From: Pedobacter montanisoli
GTDB lineage: Bacteria > Bacteroidota > Bacteroidia > Sphingobacteriales > Sphingobacteriaceae
NCBI RefSeq assembly: GCF_022809115.1
Contig: NZ_JALGBH010000001.1
Span: 1-64,000, forward strand
Length of the DNA: 64,000 bases
Direction: 5' to 3'
The position numbers and the translations under genes were made by a program. The notes beneath the pieces are model-generated. The model saw nothing but the letters and a program-made list of their open reading frames with translations, was not told the origin of the DNA and did no database searches. Below are positions 7,979 through 15,906 of the stretch, one piece after another (within the stretch, counting starts at the first letter, position 1; the number at the start of each line of letters is the position of its first letter).

Positions 7979-8788
7979 ATGAAAACCATTAAATCAATTT
8001 TAATCATAGCCCTTGTAGGTGGGCTAATTTCATGCAGAAATACTTCAACAAAAGATAATCCCAATTACATTAAGGTTGGTATAACTTCAGGACCTGAAAA
8101 AGAACTGGCAGAAACGGCAAAAAAAGTTGCCAAAGAAAAATACAATTTAGAAATTGAACTGGTAGATTTTAACGACTATGTAGTTCCAAATGAAGCGCTG
8201 AACAATGGCGATATAGATGCAAATGCTTTTCAGCACGTCCCTTATTTAGAACAGCAGTCCAAACAAAGGGGCTACAAACTGGCTGTAATCGGGAATACCT
8301 TTGTTTATCCGATTGTTGCTTATTCAAAAAAGATCAAAAGCATTGCTGAACTAAAAGATGGCAGTACCATTGTTATTCCAAATGACCCTACAAATGGCGG
8401 AAGATCTCTGCTCTTATTACAAAAAAATGGTCTTTTAACTTTAAAGGATGGTGTAGGTTTATTGCCCAAAGTAACAGACATCACGGCAAATCCCAAGCAT
8501 TTAAAAATTTTAGAGATAGAAGCGCCACAATTGCCACGTGTATTGGATGATAAAGAAGTTACTCTTGCCATTATCAACAACAACTTTGCAACTCAGGCCG
8601 GATTAGATGCAGCACAATATGGCATTCTTAAAGAAGATAAAAATTCTCCTTATGTAAATGTAATTGCTGCAAGACAAGATAACAAAGACACTGAAAAAGT
8701 TAAAAACTTTGTAAAAGCTTACCAATCTGACGAAGTTGCAAAAACTGCCGAAAGAATATTTAAAGGTGGTGCTGTAAAGGGCTGGTAA
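7979..8788 (+). CDS. metQ: Methionine-binding lipoprotein
   Basis: Substrate-binding lipoprotein of 269 residues in the NlpA/MetQ family. The lipobox GLISC puts the acylated Cys near residue 19. Family features seen are YIKVGIT near the mature N-terminus, the ANAFQHVPYLE segment near 80-90 and a C-terminal AYQSDEVAK motif. It delivers methionine to MetNI. It is the last gene of the operon; no clear terminator follows, but strong hairpins lie at 8894-8938 and 8964-9027. Confidence 0.95.
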   Translation: MKTIKSILIIALVGGLISCRNTSTKDNPNYIKVGITSGPEKELAETAKKVAKEKYNLEIELVDFNDYVVPNEALNNGDIDANAFQHVPYLEQQSKQRGYKLAVIGNTFVYPIVAYSKKIKSIAELKDGSTIVIPNDPTNGGRSLLLLQKNGLLTLKDGVGLLPKVTDITANPKHLKILEIEAPQLPRVLDDKEVTLAIINNNFATQAGLDAAQYGILKEDKNSPYVNVIAARQDNKDTEKVKNFVKAYQSDEVAKTAERIFKGGAVKGW

Positions 8789-8893
8789 TTCATGAATTGA
8801 GATGAACCTGTAAAGTCTTACAGATAGAAAAACGAACATTTATCTAAAAATTATTTGTAAGGCTTTAAACTGTCAACCTGGCGCTATACTGGA

Positions 8894-8938
8894 ATATGTG
8901 GATGATTAAAAAATAACCCGTTCTTAATCTCCACATAT
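8894..8938. repeat. Long hairpin in the metQ 3' region
   Basis: ATATGTGGA (8894-8902) pairs with TCCACATAT (8930-8938), and after one bulged T, GATTAA (8904-8909) pairs with TTAATC (8924-8929): 15 pairs around a 14-base loop. No T tract follows, so it is not a standard terminator. It could protect the metNIQ mRNA end or belong to an RNA element with the next hairpin. Confidence 0.7.
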
Positions 8939-8963
8939 CTTACAAAATTCATAAATGCACTTA

Positions 8964-9027
8964 GGTAATGATGAGTTCAACCTGTTAATATAAGAATTCA
9001 TATCTTAGGCCAGGTCTAATCATTACC
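8964..9027. repeat. Nested inverted repeat before the NTF2-like gene
   Basis: Three stems nest in order: GGTAATGAT with ATCATTACC (8964-8972, 9019-9027), ACCTG with CAGGT (8980-8984, 9011-9015) and TAAGA with TCTTA (8991-8995, 9003-9007). A ten-base palindrome, TTACCGGTAA, overlaps its end (9023-9032). It is 70 bases before the start codon at 9098. Its function is unknown. Apart from the two hairpins, the 309-base gap holds nothing I can identify. Confidence 0.65.
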
Positions 9028-9097
9028 GGTAATTTAACATGAATGTTTTAAAATCAAAAGAAGAAAAACGGATGGGCCTAAAACTCAGTACACATTT

Positions 9098-9478
9098 ATG
9101 AACAACAGATTATTAATTATCCAAAATTACATTGAAGGCTATAATCAGTTTGACATCGAAAAAATGATCAGGGATTTTGAGAATGATATTGTTTTTCAGA
9201 ATGTTCAAAACGGGGAAATTACCCTTAGCTTGGAAGGGATAGAAGAATTTAAACAACAGGCAGAGCAAGCTTGTACTTATTTTTCTGAAAGGCAACAGAT
9301 CATCACCTCATACCATCATCAGGATAAACAGACTGAAATAGAGATCGATTACCAGGCAACACTGGCAATTGACCTGCCTAATGGAATGAAAAAAGGAGAT
9401 CAGCTTCGGCTTAAAGGAAAATCCATTTTTGAGTTTTCTGCGAATGATAAAATTATCAAACTGACAGATATCAGTTAA
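9098..9478 (+). CDS. NTF2/SnoaL-like small protein
   Basis: A 126-residue cytoplasmic protein with the layout of the NTF2-like (SnoaL) cone fold: an N-terminal helix LIIQNYIEGYNQFDIEKM, the short strand DIVFQNV, a middle helix with Glu and Gln residues, and three C-terminal strands ending in KLTDIS. Such proteins include enzymes and ligand-binding domains, and sequence alone does not tell which. It is a single-gene unit behind the structured 8894-9032 region. Confidence 0.72.
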   Translation: MNNRLLIIQNYIEGYNQFDIEKMIRDFENDIVFQNVQNGEITLSLEGIEEFKQQAEQACTYFSERQQIITSYHHQDKQTEIEIDYQATLAIDLPNGMKKGDQLRLKGKSIFEFSANDKIIKLTDIS

Positions 9479-9612
9479 CGTTAACAAGCATTTGCAAACT
9501 TGGATTCTGAAACTAAGAATCCATATAGTCTAAACTGATATCCTCTTAAACGGTATTTTGGTCTATAACCTGTAAATAAAACGTTAAAAAAAATCAAAAC
9601 ACGCCTGTTTTC

Positions 9613-9643
9613 TTTGATTCGTAGGTAAAACCATCTAATTTAG
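9613..9643 (+). promoter_or_regulatory. Promoter of the aromatic amino acid hydroxylase
   Basis: TTTG (9613-9616), 19-base spacer, TAATTTAG (9636-9643), one mismatch from TAnnTTTG. Predicted start near 9650, giving a leader of about 17 bases. Confidence 0.6.
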
Positions 9644-9666
9644 ACTCTTTAAAAGAACATGCAGAA

Positions 9667-11451
9667 ATGAGCGATTTTAATGATTTTAATAATCAGCAAG
9701 TAGCTAAATTGCCTAAGCATTTAAGGCAGTTTATTGTAGATCAGAATTACGAAAAGTATACGCCAATTGACCAAGCGGTTTGGCGTTATGTAATGCGTCA
9801 AAACTACAGTTATTTAAAGCATGTTGCCTATTATCCGTACATCAAAGGCTTACAGCGTGCAGGATTAAGTATAGAATATATTCCTGATCTGCAAACCATG
9901 AATGACAATTTAGGTAAAATTGGCTGGGGTGCAGTTACAGTTGATGGTTTCATCCCTCCCGCAGCATTTATGGAATATCAGGCCTACAGGGTACTGGTAA
10001 TTGCTGCAGATATTCGCCAGATCAATCATATCGAATATACACCAGCTCCAGATATTATACATGAAAGTGCAGGACATGCACCTATTATTGCTGATACCGA
10101 CTACAATAACTATCTAAGTTATTTTGGTTCTATCGGCGCCAAAGCCATGTTTTCAAGCAAAGATTTTGAACTTTATGAAACCATTAGGAAGTTATCTATC
10201 TTAAAAGAAGCGCCTGATGCCGATGAAGCCGAAATTGCCAAAACAGAAAAAGAACTGAAGTTCATTTCTGAAAATATGGGCGAACCTTCTGAAATGGCTT
10301 TATTAAGTCGCTTACACTGGTGGACAGTAGAATACGGGCTGATTGGCACGCTTGAAGATCCTAAAATTTACGGTGCCGGATTGCTTTCTTCTATAGGCGA
10401 AAGTGCAAGCTGCATGGACCCGAAAGTTAAAAAGATCTGGTATGATATGCATACCATAAATTATGCTTACGATATTACCAAAGAGCAGCCGCAATTGTTT
10501 GTAACCCCTACTTTTCAGAACCTGATTGATGTGCTTGAACAATTTGCCGATACTATGGCATTTAGACGTGGGGGCAGTGAAAGCATTTTAAAAGCCATTG
10601 AATGTAAAAACCCAGGTACGGCCGTTTACAGTTCGGGCTTACAGGTTACGGGTATATTTACCGATTTAGGATTAGATGCTCAAAATGAGTTGACTTTTAT
10701 TAAAACAACCGGTCCTTCTGCGCTTGCGTTTGGTGGTAAAGAACTTCCTGGTCATGGAAAAACTTACCATCGTGATGGTTTTTCTTCGCCTGTAGGTAAA
10801 CTGAAAGGTGTACAAAAAGCTTTAGAAGATCATCATGTAAATGAGCTAGCTGAATTGGGTATTGTTAAAGATCAGGTTTGTGAACTTGTTTTTGAAAGCG
10901 GCATTAAGGTTAAGGGTACACTGAGTGCAATGCTTTTTAAAGAAGATAAGTTGATTCTCCTCACTTTTGAAAACTGTGAGGTAAAAGAAGAGAATGGCAA
11001 TATCCTGTTTCAACCAGAATGGGGTGTTTATGATATGGCCGTTGGCGAAAAAATCGTATCTGTATTTAATGGCGCTGCCGATAAAGGTGCTTACGAGGAG
11101 ATTACACACATCAGCAACCAGTTTACACATAAAATTACTTATGATGAAGCCACTAAATGTTTACACTTACTGTACCAACAGGTAAGAGACATTCGTGAAA
11201 GCGGAAATGGCAATGAAAATCTGAGCAGTATTTTTAACGAATTGAAAACTGCATACAGACACGATTGGTTATGTGCCATGCAGATATTAGAAATCTTACA
11301 TGACAGAAAATCAGATCCTTCATTAGAAAAAGAAGTGAGGATTTACCTGGAAATGAAAGCTGTAACCGAAAAAGAACTAACCAAATTGATTAATGATGGT
11401 TTTCATGTTATCGAAAATCCGGTTACGCAGTTAATTACAGTTGAAGATTAA
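9667..11451 (+). CDS. phhA: Aromatic amino acid hydroxylase (phenylalanine 4-hydroxylase type) with long C-terminal extension
   Basis: Pterin-dependent iron hydroxylase, most likely converting phenylalanine to tyrosine. The catalytic core covers about residues 20-310. The iron ligands are visible as H132 and H137 in HESAGH and E222 in WWTVEYG. Bacterial PhhA proteins are usually 260-300 residues; this one has 594, with an extra C-terminal region of about 285 residues containing a beta-rich part (ELVFESGIKVKG to WGVYDMAVGEK) and a helical tail. Long forms of this kind occur in Bacteroidota, but I know of no assigned role for the tail. The tyrosine-degradation genes that would use its product lie 4-6 kb downstream in separate transcripts. 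It has its own promoter and a strong terminator. Confidence 0.9.
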   Translation: MSDFNDFNNQQVAKLPKHLRQFIVDQNYEKYTPIDQAVWRYVMRQNYSYLKHVAYYPYIKGLQRAGLSIEYIPDLQTMNDNLGKIGWGAVTVDGFIPPAAFMEYQAYRVLVIAADIRQINHIEYTPAPDIIHESAGHAPIIADTDYNNYLSYFGSIGAKAMFSSKDFELYETIRKLSILKEAPDADEAEIAKTEKELKFISENMGEPSEMALLSRLHWWTVEYGLIGTLEDPKIYGAGLLSSIGESASCMDPKVKKIWYDMHTINYAYDITKEQPQLFVTPTFQNLIDVLEQFADTMAFRRGGSESILKAIECKNPGTAVYSSGLQVTGIFTDLGLDAQNELTFIKTTGPSALAFGGKELPGHGKTYHRDGFSSPVGKLKGVQKALEDHHVNELAELGIVKDQVCELVFESGIKVKGTLSAMLFKEDKLILLTFENCEVKEENGNILFQPEWGVYDMAVGEKIVSVFNGAADKGAYEEITHISNQFTHKITYDEATKCLHLLYQQVRDIRESGNGNENLSSIFNELKTAYRHDWLCAMQILEILHDRKSDPSLEKEVRIYLEMKAVTEKELTKLINDGFHVIENPVTQLITVED

Positions 11452-11510
11452 TGAAATAACTCTATTTCAATAGAGAAAGCGACGTTACTCTAAAATGCAG
11501 ACATCAAATA

Positions 11511-11542
11511 AAAAGGGGCGAAATTCATATTTCGCCCCTTTT
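11511..11542. terminator. Bidirectional terminator
   Basis: AAAAGGGGCGAAAT (11511-11524), loop TCAT, ATTTCGCCCCTTTT (11529-11542): fourteen perfect pairs with T-rich flanks both ways. It serves the hydroxylase on the plus strand and the PhnA-like gene on the minus strand. Confidence 0.93.
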
Positions 11543-11557
11543 TATTTTTATAAATGT

Positions 11558-12112
11558 TTAATTATTCTTCTTCACATATTTGGTTAAAATAACAATCATC
11601 TGATCGTTTATCTTGCCTTCAACCTGCTCAACATTATCCTGTACCAGTCTTATGCGTTTAACCACAGTTCCTTTAGGTGCACTGAAATTGGTTCCTTTTA
11701 CATCCAAAGCTTGGGTTAAAACAACGGTATCTCCGGTTTCAAGCACATTACCAAATGCATCTTTATGTATTTCTGCAGTTTCCAAACCATTCAATGCCCA
11801 CTGTACAACATCTTCATCTAAATCTACCATACTCAATACATTTTCAGCCCAGTCTTCGCCTTTATAAGTCTGTAACAAACGATAGCTTAAAGCCTGTACA
11901 CTTGGTTCAGGATTCCAAATGCTCCCCTCTAAACAACGCCAGTAATAACCTTTATCGCTCCCTTCCATATTGGCTACACACTCATCACATACTGCCACCT
12001 GATTTTCTATACTATCATCCTTTTTAGGGCTTACCGTATAAGCAATTGTGGCTTCATTTTTACTACATACCTCACATAACCCTCCGCTACGCTCTTGTAA
12101 TTTGCTTACCAT
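11558..12112 (-). CDS. PhnA-like zinc-ribbon protein
   Basis: Protein of 184 residues. The N-terminus carries a zinc ribbon (CEVC near residue 13, CDEC near 42), and the C-terminal 70 residues hold the PhnA domain core (DAFGNVLETGDTVVLTQ, then LDVKG and PKGTVVK). Despite the historical name from the phosphonate locus, PhnA proteins are widespread and generally have no proven phosphonate role; no other phosphonate genes are nearby. The consensus promoter at 12133-12163 fixes the start. Confidence 0.88.
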   Translation of the reverse strand: MVSKLQERSGGLCEVCSKNEATIAYTVSPKKDDSIENQVAVCDECVANMEGSDKGYYWRCLEGSIWNPEPSVQALSYRLLQTYKGEDWAENVLSMVDLDEDVVQWALNGLETAEIHKDAFGNVLETGDTVVLTQALDVKGTNFSAPKGTVVKRIRLVQDNVEQVEGKINDQMIVILTKYVKKNN

Positions 12113-12132
12113 GTTCTAAATTTGATTTTGCG

Positions 12133-12163
12133 CAAAGGTAAGTTTTACCGCCATGCTTTCAAA
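12133..12163 (-). promoter_or_regulatory. Promoter of the PhnA-like gene
   Basis: On the minus strand TTTG (12163-12160), 19-base spacer, TACCTTTG (12140-12133): a perfect match, about 21 bases upstream of the ATG. Confidence 0.8.
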
Positions 12164-12199
12164 ACAGCCTGTCAAAATATGGGAGTACCATATTTATCT

Positions 12200-12207
12200 T
12201 ATCTTTG
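12200..12207 (+). promoter_or_regulatory. -7 element for the SDR gene
   Basis: TATCTTTG is an exact TAnnTTTG, divergent from the PhnA-like promoter, giving a leader of about 65 bases. The -33 region is poor. Confidence 0.5.
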
Positions 12208-12278
12208 CAGCCATACTGATATTTTAAGAACAAATTGGATAAAATTTCGCTCTGTTCTTTTCCTTTAAGTTATTTAAC

Positions 12279-12980
12279 ATGAATATTATTATTACGGGAG
12301 CCAGCAGCGGCATTGGCTTTGAAGCTGCACTTGAATTTACTTTAGATCCAAAAAATACTGTTTTGTGTATTGCCCGCTCGGCCGATAAATTAAGAAAGCT
12401 GCATGAAATAGCTACAGGGATTACACCTGAGTGTAAATTATTACCTGTTGCTTTTGATACCGTAAGAGACGATTACAATGCTTTGATCCCTTTTATTAAA
12501 GAGAAATTAGGCAAAATTGATATTCTGATCAACAATGCAGGGGCTTTGATCAACAAACCATTTTTAGAAACAACTGAAAATGATTTGGCCGATATGCTCG
12601 AAACCAATGTAATGAGCCATTTTAAAATGATCAAATACACCTTACCTTTTATGGAAAAAGGAAGCCATATTGTAAATATTGGCAGCATGGGCGGTTTTCA
12701 GGGCAGTGTTAAATTTACAGGTCTATCTGCCTATTCTGCCAGCAAAGGTGCATTGCATACTTTAACAGAATGCTTAGCACAAGAACTGGTGGATACAGGT
12801 ATAAAAATCAATTGCCTGGCCTTGGGTTCTGCACAAACAGAAATGTTAGAAGCAGCTTTTCCGGGATACGAAAGTCCGGTTATGGCTTTTGAAATGGGAA
12901 AATACATTGCCGATTTTGCCAAAACAGGTCATAAATTTTTCAATGGTAAAATATTGCCCGTGGCCGTTACTACCCCCTAA
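12279..12980 (+). CDS. SDR-family oxidoreductase
   Basis: NAD(P)-dependent short-chain dehydrogenase/reductase of 233 residues. It has the Rossmann glycine motif TGASSGIG at 7-14, the NNAG motif near 86-89, the catalytic Ser in NIGSMGG and YSASK near 152-156. There is no signal peptide, so it is cytoplasmic. The substrate cannot be predicted. It stands between divergent and unrelated genes and appears monocistronic. Confidence 0.9.
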   Translation: MNIIITGASSGIGFEAALEFTLDPKNTVLCIARSADKLRKLHEIATGITPECKLLPVAFDTVRDDYNALIPFIKEKLGKIDILINNAGALINKPFLETTENDLADMLETNVMSHFKMIKYTLPFMEKGSHIVNIGSMGGFQGSVKFTGLSAYSASKGALHTLTECLAQELVDTGIKINCLALGSAQTEMLEAAFPGYESPVMAFEMGKYIADFAKTGHKFFNGKILPVAVTTP

Positions 12981-13059
12981 AAACCTTAAAAAACCCAAAC
13001 TAAACCAATAGTTTTCAACAAATTAAGCTTTTTTTGATTTGTTTATTTAATTTGCGAAC

Positions 13060-13626
13060 ATGAAGAACACCCTTATAGTTCTCTTCTTTTTAATGACTGT
13101 AAGCTTAAGCAGTTTTGCACAGCAGCAAAAGACAGAAAAATTAGAAAAAGAGAAAGAAGTTTCTTTACCACAACAGTACCACGAAATCGTAACCGGCATT
13201 TTAAGTAAAATACCTGATGCCGCATCTTCTAAAGTAAACCAGATGATGGATTTTGCCAAGTCGCTGTTAGGTACCCGTTACAGGTATGCATCAAGCAATC
13301 CTGAAAGAGGTTTTGATTGCTCAGGCTTTGTGACTTATGTATTAAAGCAGTTTGGTTTTAGTGGCGCACGTTCATCAGTGGATTATGCATCAAAAGGTAA
13401 AACCGTAAAATTAGCAGATGCCAAAGTTGGCGATGTACTGGTATTTACAGGTAGCAATGCCAAGATCAGAAGACCGGGACACGTAGGAATTATTTATTCC
13501 ATTGATCAGGATGGTAATATTAAATTTATACATTCTTCATCAGGTAAAGCAAAAGGGGTAACCATTACAGATTTAGAAGGTTATTATAAAACCCGTTTAA
13601 TGAAAGCGGTAACAGTGGTAGAATAA
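13060..13626 (+). CDS. Secreted NlpC/P60 (C40) peptidoglycan hydrolase
   Basis: Exported cysteine peptidase of 188 residues. A signal peptide of about 21 residues ends at SSFAQ. A charged linker follows, then the C40 domain from about residue 65: FDCSGFV with the nucleophile Cys near 88, PGHVGI with the catalytic His near 145, and an FIHSSS segment that supplies the polar residue. Such enzymes cut D-Glu-DAP bonds in peptidoglycan stem peptides. It is a small stand-alone form without SH3 or LysM repeats. A terminator follows directly. Confidence 0.92.
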   Translation: MKNTLIVLFFLMTVSLSSFAQQQKTEKLEKEKEVSLPQQYHEIVTGILSKIPDAASSKVNQMMDFAKSLLGTRYRYASSNPERGFDCSGFVTYVLKQFGFSGARSSVDYASKGKTVKLADAKVGDVLVFTGSNAKIRRPGHVGIIYSIDQDGNIKFIHSSSGKAKGVTITDLEGYYKTRLMKAVTVVE

Positions 13627-13650
13627 ACGAACATTAAAAATAGATCATAA

Positions 13651-13686
13651 AAAAGCCCGGTATTTTAAACAAATCACCGGGCTTTT
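13651..13686. terminator. Bidirectional terminator
   Basis: AAAAGCCCGGT (13651-13661) pairs with ACCGGGCTTTT (13676-13686), eleven pairs, with T-rich flanks on both strands. It separates the C40 peptidase from the convergent flavin reductase gene. Confidence 0.92.
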
Positions 13687-13704
13687 ATTTTATTGCGATT
13701 AGCT

Positions 13705-14592
13705 TTACAACAAAACTATTTTTAATGCATCAGCTACATTGCCTTCTTTTAAGAATAATTTAGCCAGCTCATGCAGTTCTCTTTCTCTATTGTTCTCATC
13801 ACCAATGGTTGCATCTAAAATGTCTTTCACATTAACCTGGTAACGGATCGCTTCTATTTCTTCTGTTGTTGGTAAGTGCTCAACATTACCCAACATCCCT
13901 AAGTCATTTCCGCTAAGTACTTTTGAGTTGCGTACGTTATGAGGCAGTCTATCTACACCTATCCCTAAAGTAGCTAAAGGTTTAGCCACTTTGAACAGAT
14001 TTTCTGCCGTAACACGGCAATACCAGTCGCCACCTAAACGGGCTACCAAATCTATTTTCTGCTGATCTATTCTACCATCAGCATCTAAGATTTCTTCTTT
14101 GATATGAATACGCTTGATTTCTGCTATAACCAGATTACCTGCGCCATTCTTTTCACCTAAAGCAATTACATCATTAATTACGCATTCTAACTGAACGGGG
14201 GCTTCTGCCACTCGCGGTGGTTTAACCAGATCTGATTTTAGCATGGTAAAACCAGCTTTCTCAAATTCGTTTACACCTTTTGCATATTCGGTACTGGCCA
14301 AACTGGTTTGTTGTACCATCGCGTAATTAACAATATTAATTACACACTCCTTAACCGCTAAAACATTTTCGAGCGTATGCTTTGTTGTATTATCTCTAAC
14401 CCTTCGTGCTGGCGAAAAAACACATACCGGTGGGTTTGAACCCATTAAATTAAAAAAACTGAAAGGGCTCAGATTTACATTTCCTTCTGCATCTATGGTA
14501 CTGGCAAAACAAATTGGCCTTGGTGCAATGGCATATTGCAAATAGTTCTGCAATTGTATAGGGTTCAGATCTTTGCAATCTAGACTTAGCAT
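13705..14592 (-). CDS. Flavin reductase-like FMN-binding protein
   Basis: Protein of 295 residues whose first 200 form the split-barrel flavin reductase domain: AIAPRPICFAST near residue 22, NLSPFSFFNLMGSNPP near 40-55 with the flavin-contacting serines, and the NIV and EFEKAGF segments. The last 90 residues are a helical extension. It lies one base downstream of the FAH-family gene on the same strand, so the two are cotranscribed. The link to aromatic or acyl-pyruvate breakdown comes from this context; whether it works as a reductase, a monooxygenase partner or a decarboxylase-like enzyme is not clear. Confidence 0.8.
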   Translation of the reverse strand: MLSLDCKDLNPIQLQNYLQYAIAPRPICFASTIDAEGNVNLSPFSFFNLMGSNPPVCVFSPARRVRDNTTKHTLENVLAVKECVINIVNYAMVQQTSLASTEYAKGVNEFEKAGFTMLKSDLVKPPRVAEAPVQLECVINDVIALGEKNGAGNLVIAEIKRIHIKEEILDADGRIDQQKIDLVARLGGDWYCRVTAENLFKVAKPLATLGIGVDRLPHNVRNSKVLSGNDLGMLGNVEHLPTTEEIEAIRYQVNVKDILDATIGDENNRERELHELAKLFLKEGNVADALKIVLL

Positions 14593-14593
14593 T

Positions 14594-15592
14594 TTATTTC
14601 TTTTTAAGCGCCAGGATAGAGAAATCTGTTTCTTCTTTGGTAATTACATTGGTTAAACAACCCAGACCGGTAATTTCCATTTCCACGTTATCGCCCGGTT
14701 GTAACCATTGCACTTTATACTCAGGATTATTTAACAAGCCTGTACCGTTCAATTCTAAAAAGCAACCCGTTCCTACGGTACCCGAACCAATTACATCGCC
14801 CGGTAAAATATCTGCTCCATAAGCACAACGCTCTATAATTTCTGCAAATGTCCAGTCCATATCGGCCATATTACCTGCCGAAACTTCTATACCATTAACA
14901 CGACAAATCATTTTCAGGTTATAGTTATTACCTGTGTGACCTTCTTTAGCTGCTACTTTATAAGGCTCCAGTTCATCAGGCGTAACCAGCCATGGGCCTA
15001 TTACGGTACTAAAATCCTTGCCTTTGGCAGGGCCGAGATTAAGCAACATTTCTTCCATTTGCAGGGTACGAGCGCTCATATCGTTCATGATCATGTAACC
15101 AGCAATATAATCGTCTGCTTCTGCAGCTTTAATGTTCCTGCCTTTTTTACCTATCACCACCGCTACTTCCAGTTCAAAATCCAGTTTCTGAAAATGATCG
15201 GGCATACACAGAATTTCTCCCGGTCCTTGTATGGCATTATGATTGGTAAAATAGAAAATAGGATACTGATCAAACTCAGCAATCATATCAACTTTGCGGT
15301 TACGGCGGGCTGCTGCTACATGCTGACGAAAGGCATAACCATCTCTGCATGATGTTGGATGTGGCACAGGGGCCAGTATCTCATAAAATATCTCTTCTTT
15401 TGGACTGATCTTTCCCGAAAGAATATCTTCATTTACCTGCTTAGCTATTTCCATTAAGGGTTCACCACCTTGCAAAAAAGCATTCATATCATTTGGAATA
15501 AGCTTATTGCATGAGTTTAAATTATAGATATGTCCGTTTGCATAAATTCCTAAAAGTTCTTTATCATCGGTTTTATAAGATACCAGTTTCAT
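14594..15592 (-). CDS. Fumarylacetoacetate hydrolase family protein
   Basis: Protein of 332 residues in the FAH superfamily, probably catalysing the last step of tyrosine breakdown (fumarylacetoacetate to fumarate and acetoacetate). The metal-binding motif is seen as DFELEVAVVIG (about 138-148, giving the acidic ligands), with MNDMSAR near 167 and the GSGTVGTG loop near 266. It is shorter than eukaryotic FAH (about 420 residues), so another FAH-superfamily hydrolase is possible; the divergent hmgA and hpd genes favour the tyrosine role. It is first in a two-gene unit with the flavin reductase. Confidence 0.85.
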   Translation of the reverse strand: MKLVSYKTDDKELLGIYANGHIYNLNSCNKLIPNDMNAFLQGGEPLMEIAKQVNEDILSGKISPKEEIFYEILAPVPHPTSCRDGYAFRQHVAAARRNRKVDMIAEFDQYPIFYFTNHNAIQGPGEILCMPDHFQKLDFELEVAVVIGKKGRNIKAAEADDYIAGYMIMNDMSARTLQMEEMLLNLGPAKGKDFSTVIGPWLVTPDELEPYKVAAKEGHTGNNYNLKMICRVNGIEVSAGNMADMDWTFAEIIERCAYGADILPGDVIGSGTVGTGCFLELNGTGLLNNPEYKVQWLQPGDNVEMEITGLGCLTNVITKEETDFSILALKKK

Positions 15593-15618
15593 AATCTAAT
15601 ATTTGATTTTTTCCGTTT

Positions 15619-15651
15619 CAAAGCTATGAAAAATTAATTAAGCCCTGTAAA
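15619..15651 (-). promoter_or_regulatory. Promoter of the FAH-family operon
   Basis: On the minus strand TTTA (15651-15648), 21-base spacer, TAGCTTTG (15626-15619), an exact -7 box 26 bases before the start codon. Confidence 0.55.
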
Positions 15652-15671
15652 ATGATGTTCAAAATATTATA

Positions 15672-15704
15672 TTTGGATTGTACCGATAAAAAGAGTTAAA
15701 TTTG
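15672..15704 (+). promoter_or_regulatory. Promoter of the hmgA leader and hmgA-hpd
   Basis: TTTG (15672-15675), 21-base spacer, TAAATTTG (15697-15704), an exact TAnnTTTG. Transcription would start near 15711, just before the small ORF at 15718. A second -7-like box, TATATTTG, is at 15668-15675. Confidence 0.6.
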
Positions 15705-15717
15705 TGAAACACCAGAT

Positions 15718-15822
15718 ATGAGTTTAGTTCTAACATACCGTAACCATGATGCAGCTTCTGTACTTGCTGCCTTCAAATACGCGATGCTTTCTAAAATCAT
15801 ATTTGCGCAGTATTCTTTTTAG
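15718..15822 (+). CDS. Putative leader peptide upstream of hmgA
   Basis: A 34-codon ORF starting a few bases after the predicted transcription start. It contains three Tyr (codons 7, 21, 32) and three Phe (19, 29, 34) and ends Phe-Ala-Gln-Tyr-Ser-Phe. A terminator-like hairpin follows 24 bases later. The layout (promoter, small ORF, terminator, operon) resembles an attenuator. Aromatic codons are enriched but not clustered as in the met leaders, so both the coding status and a sensing role are inference. For a catabolic operon, nascent-peptide sensing of the TnaC kind would fit better than starvation attenuation. Confidence 0.5.
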   Translation: MSLVLTYRNHDAASVLAAFKYAMLSKIIFAQYSF

Positions 15823-15846
15823 TCGTTTTCTTTATACGTCTGCATT

Positions 15847-15870
15847 AAGCGCTTTCGCGTTTTTGTTTTT
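15847..15870 (+). terminator. Terminator-like hairpin in the hmgA leader
   Basis: AAGCGC (15847-15852), loop TTTC, GCGTTT (15857-15862), six pairs including one G-U, then a T-rich tail TTGTTTTT. It is 37 bases before hmgA. ACGCGA (15778-15783) inside the small ORF can pair with TCGCGT (15855-15860) and would disrupt it. Confidence 0.5.
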
Positions 15871-15906
15871 ATATACACATTAAACCTTAACCAATTACCT
15901 AAAGTT

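Noticed and set aside
9501..9523. Terminator after the NTF2-like gene
   Set aside because: TGGATTCT and AGAATCCA form an eight-pair hairpin, but no T tract follows, so it cannot be called an intrinsic terminator.
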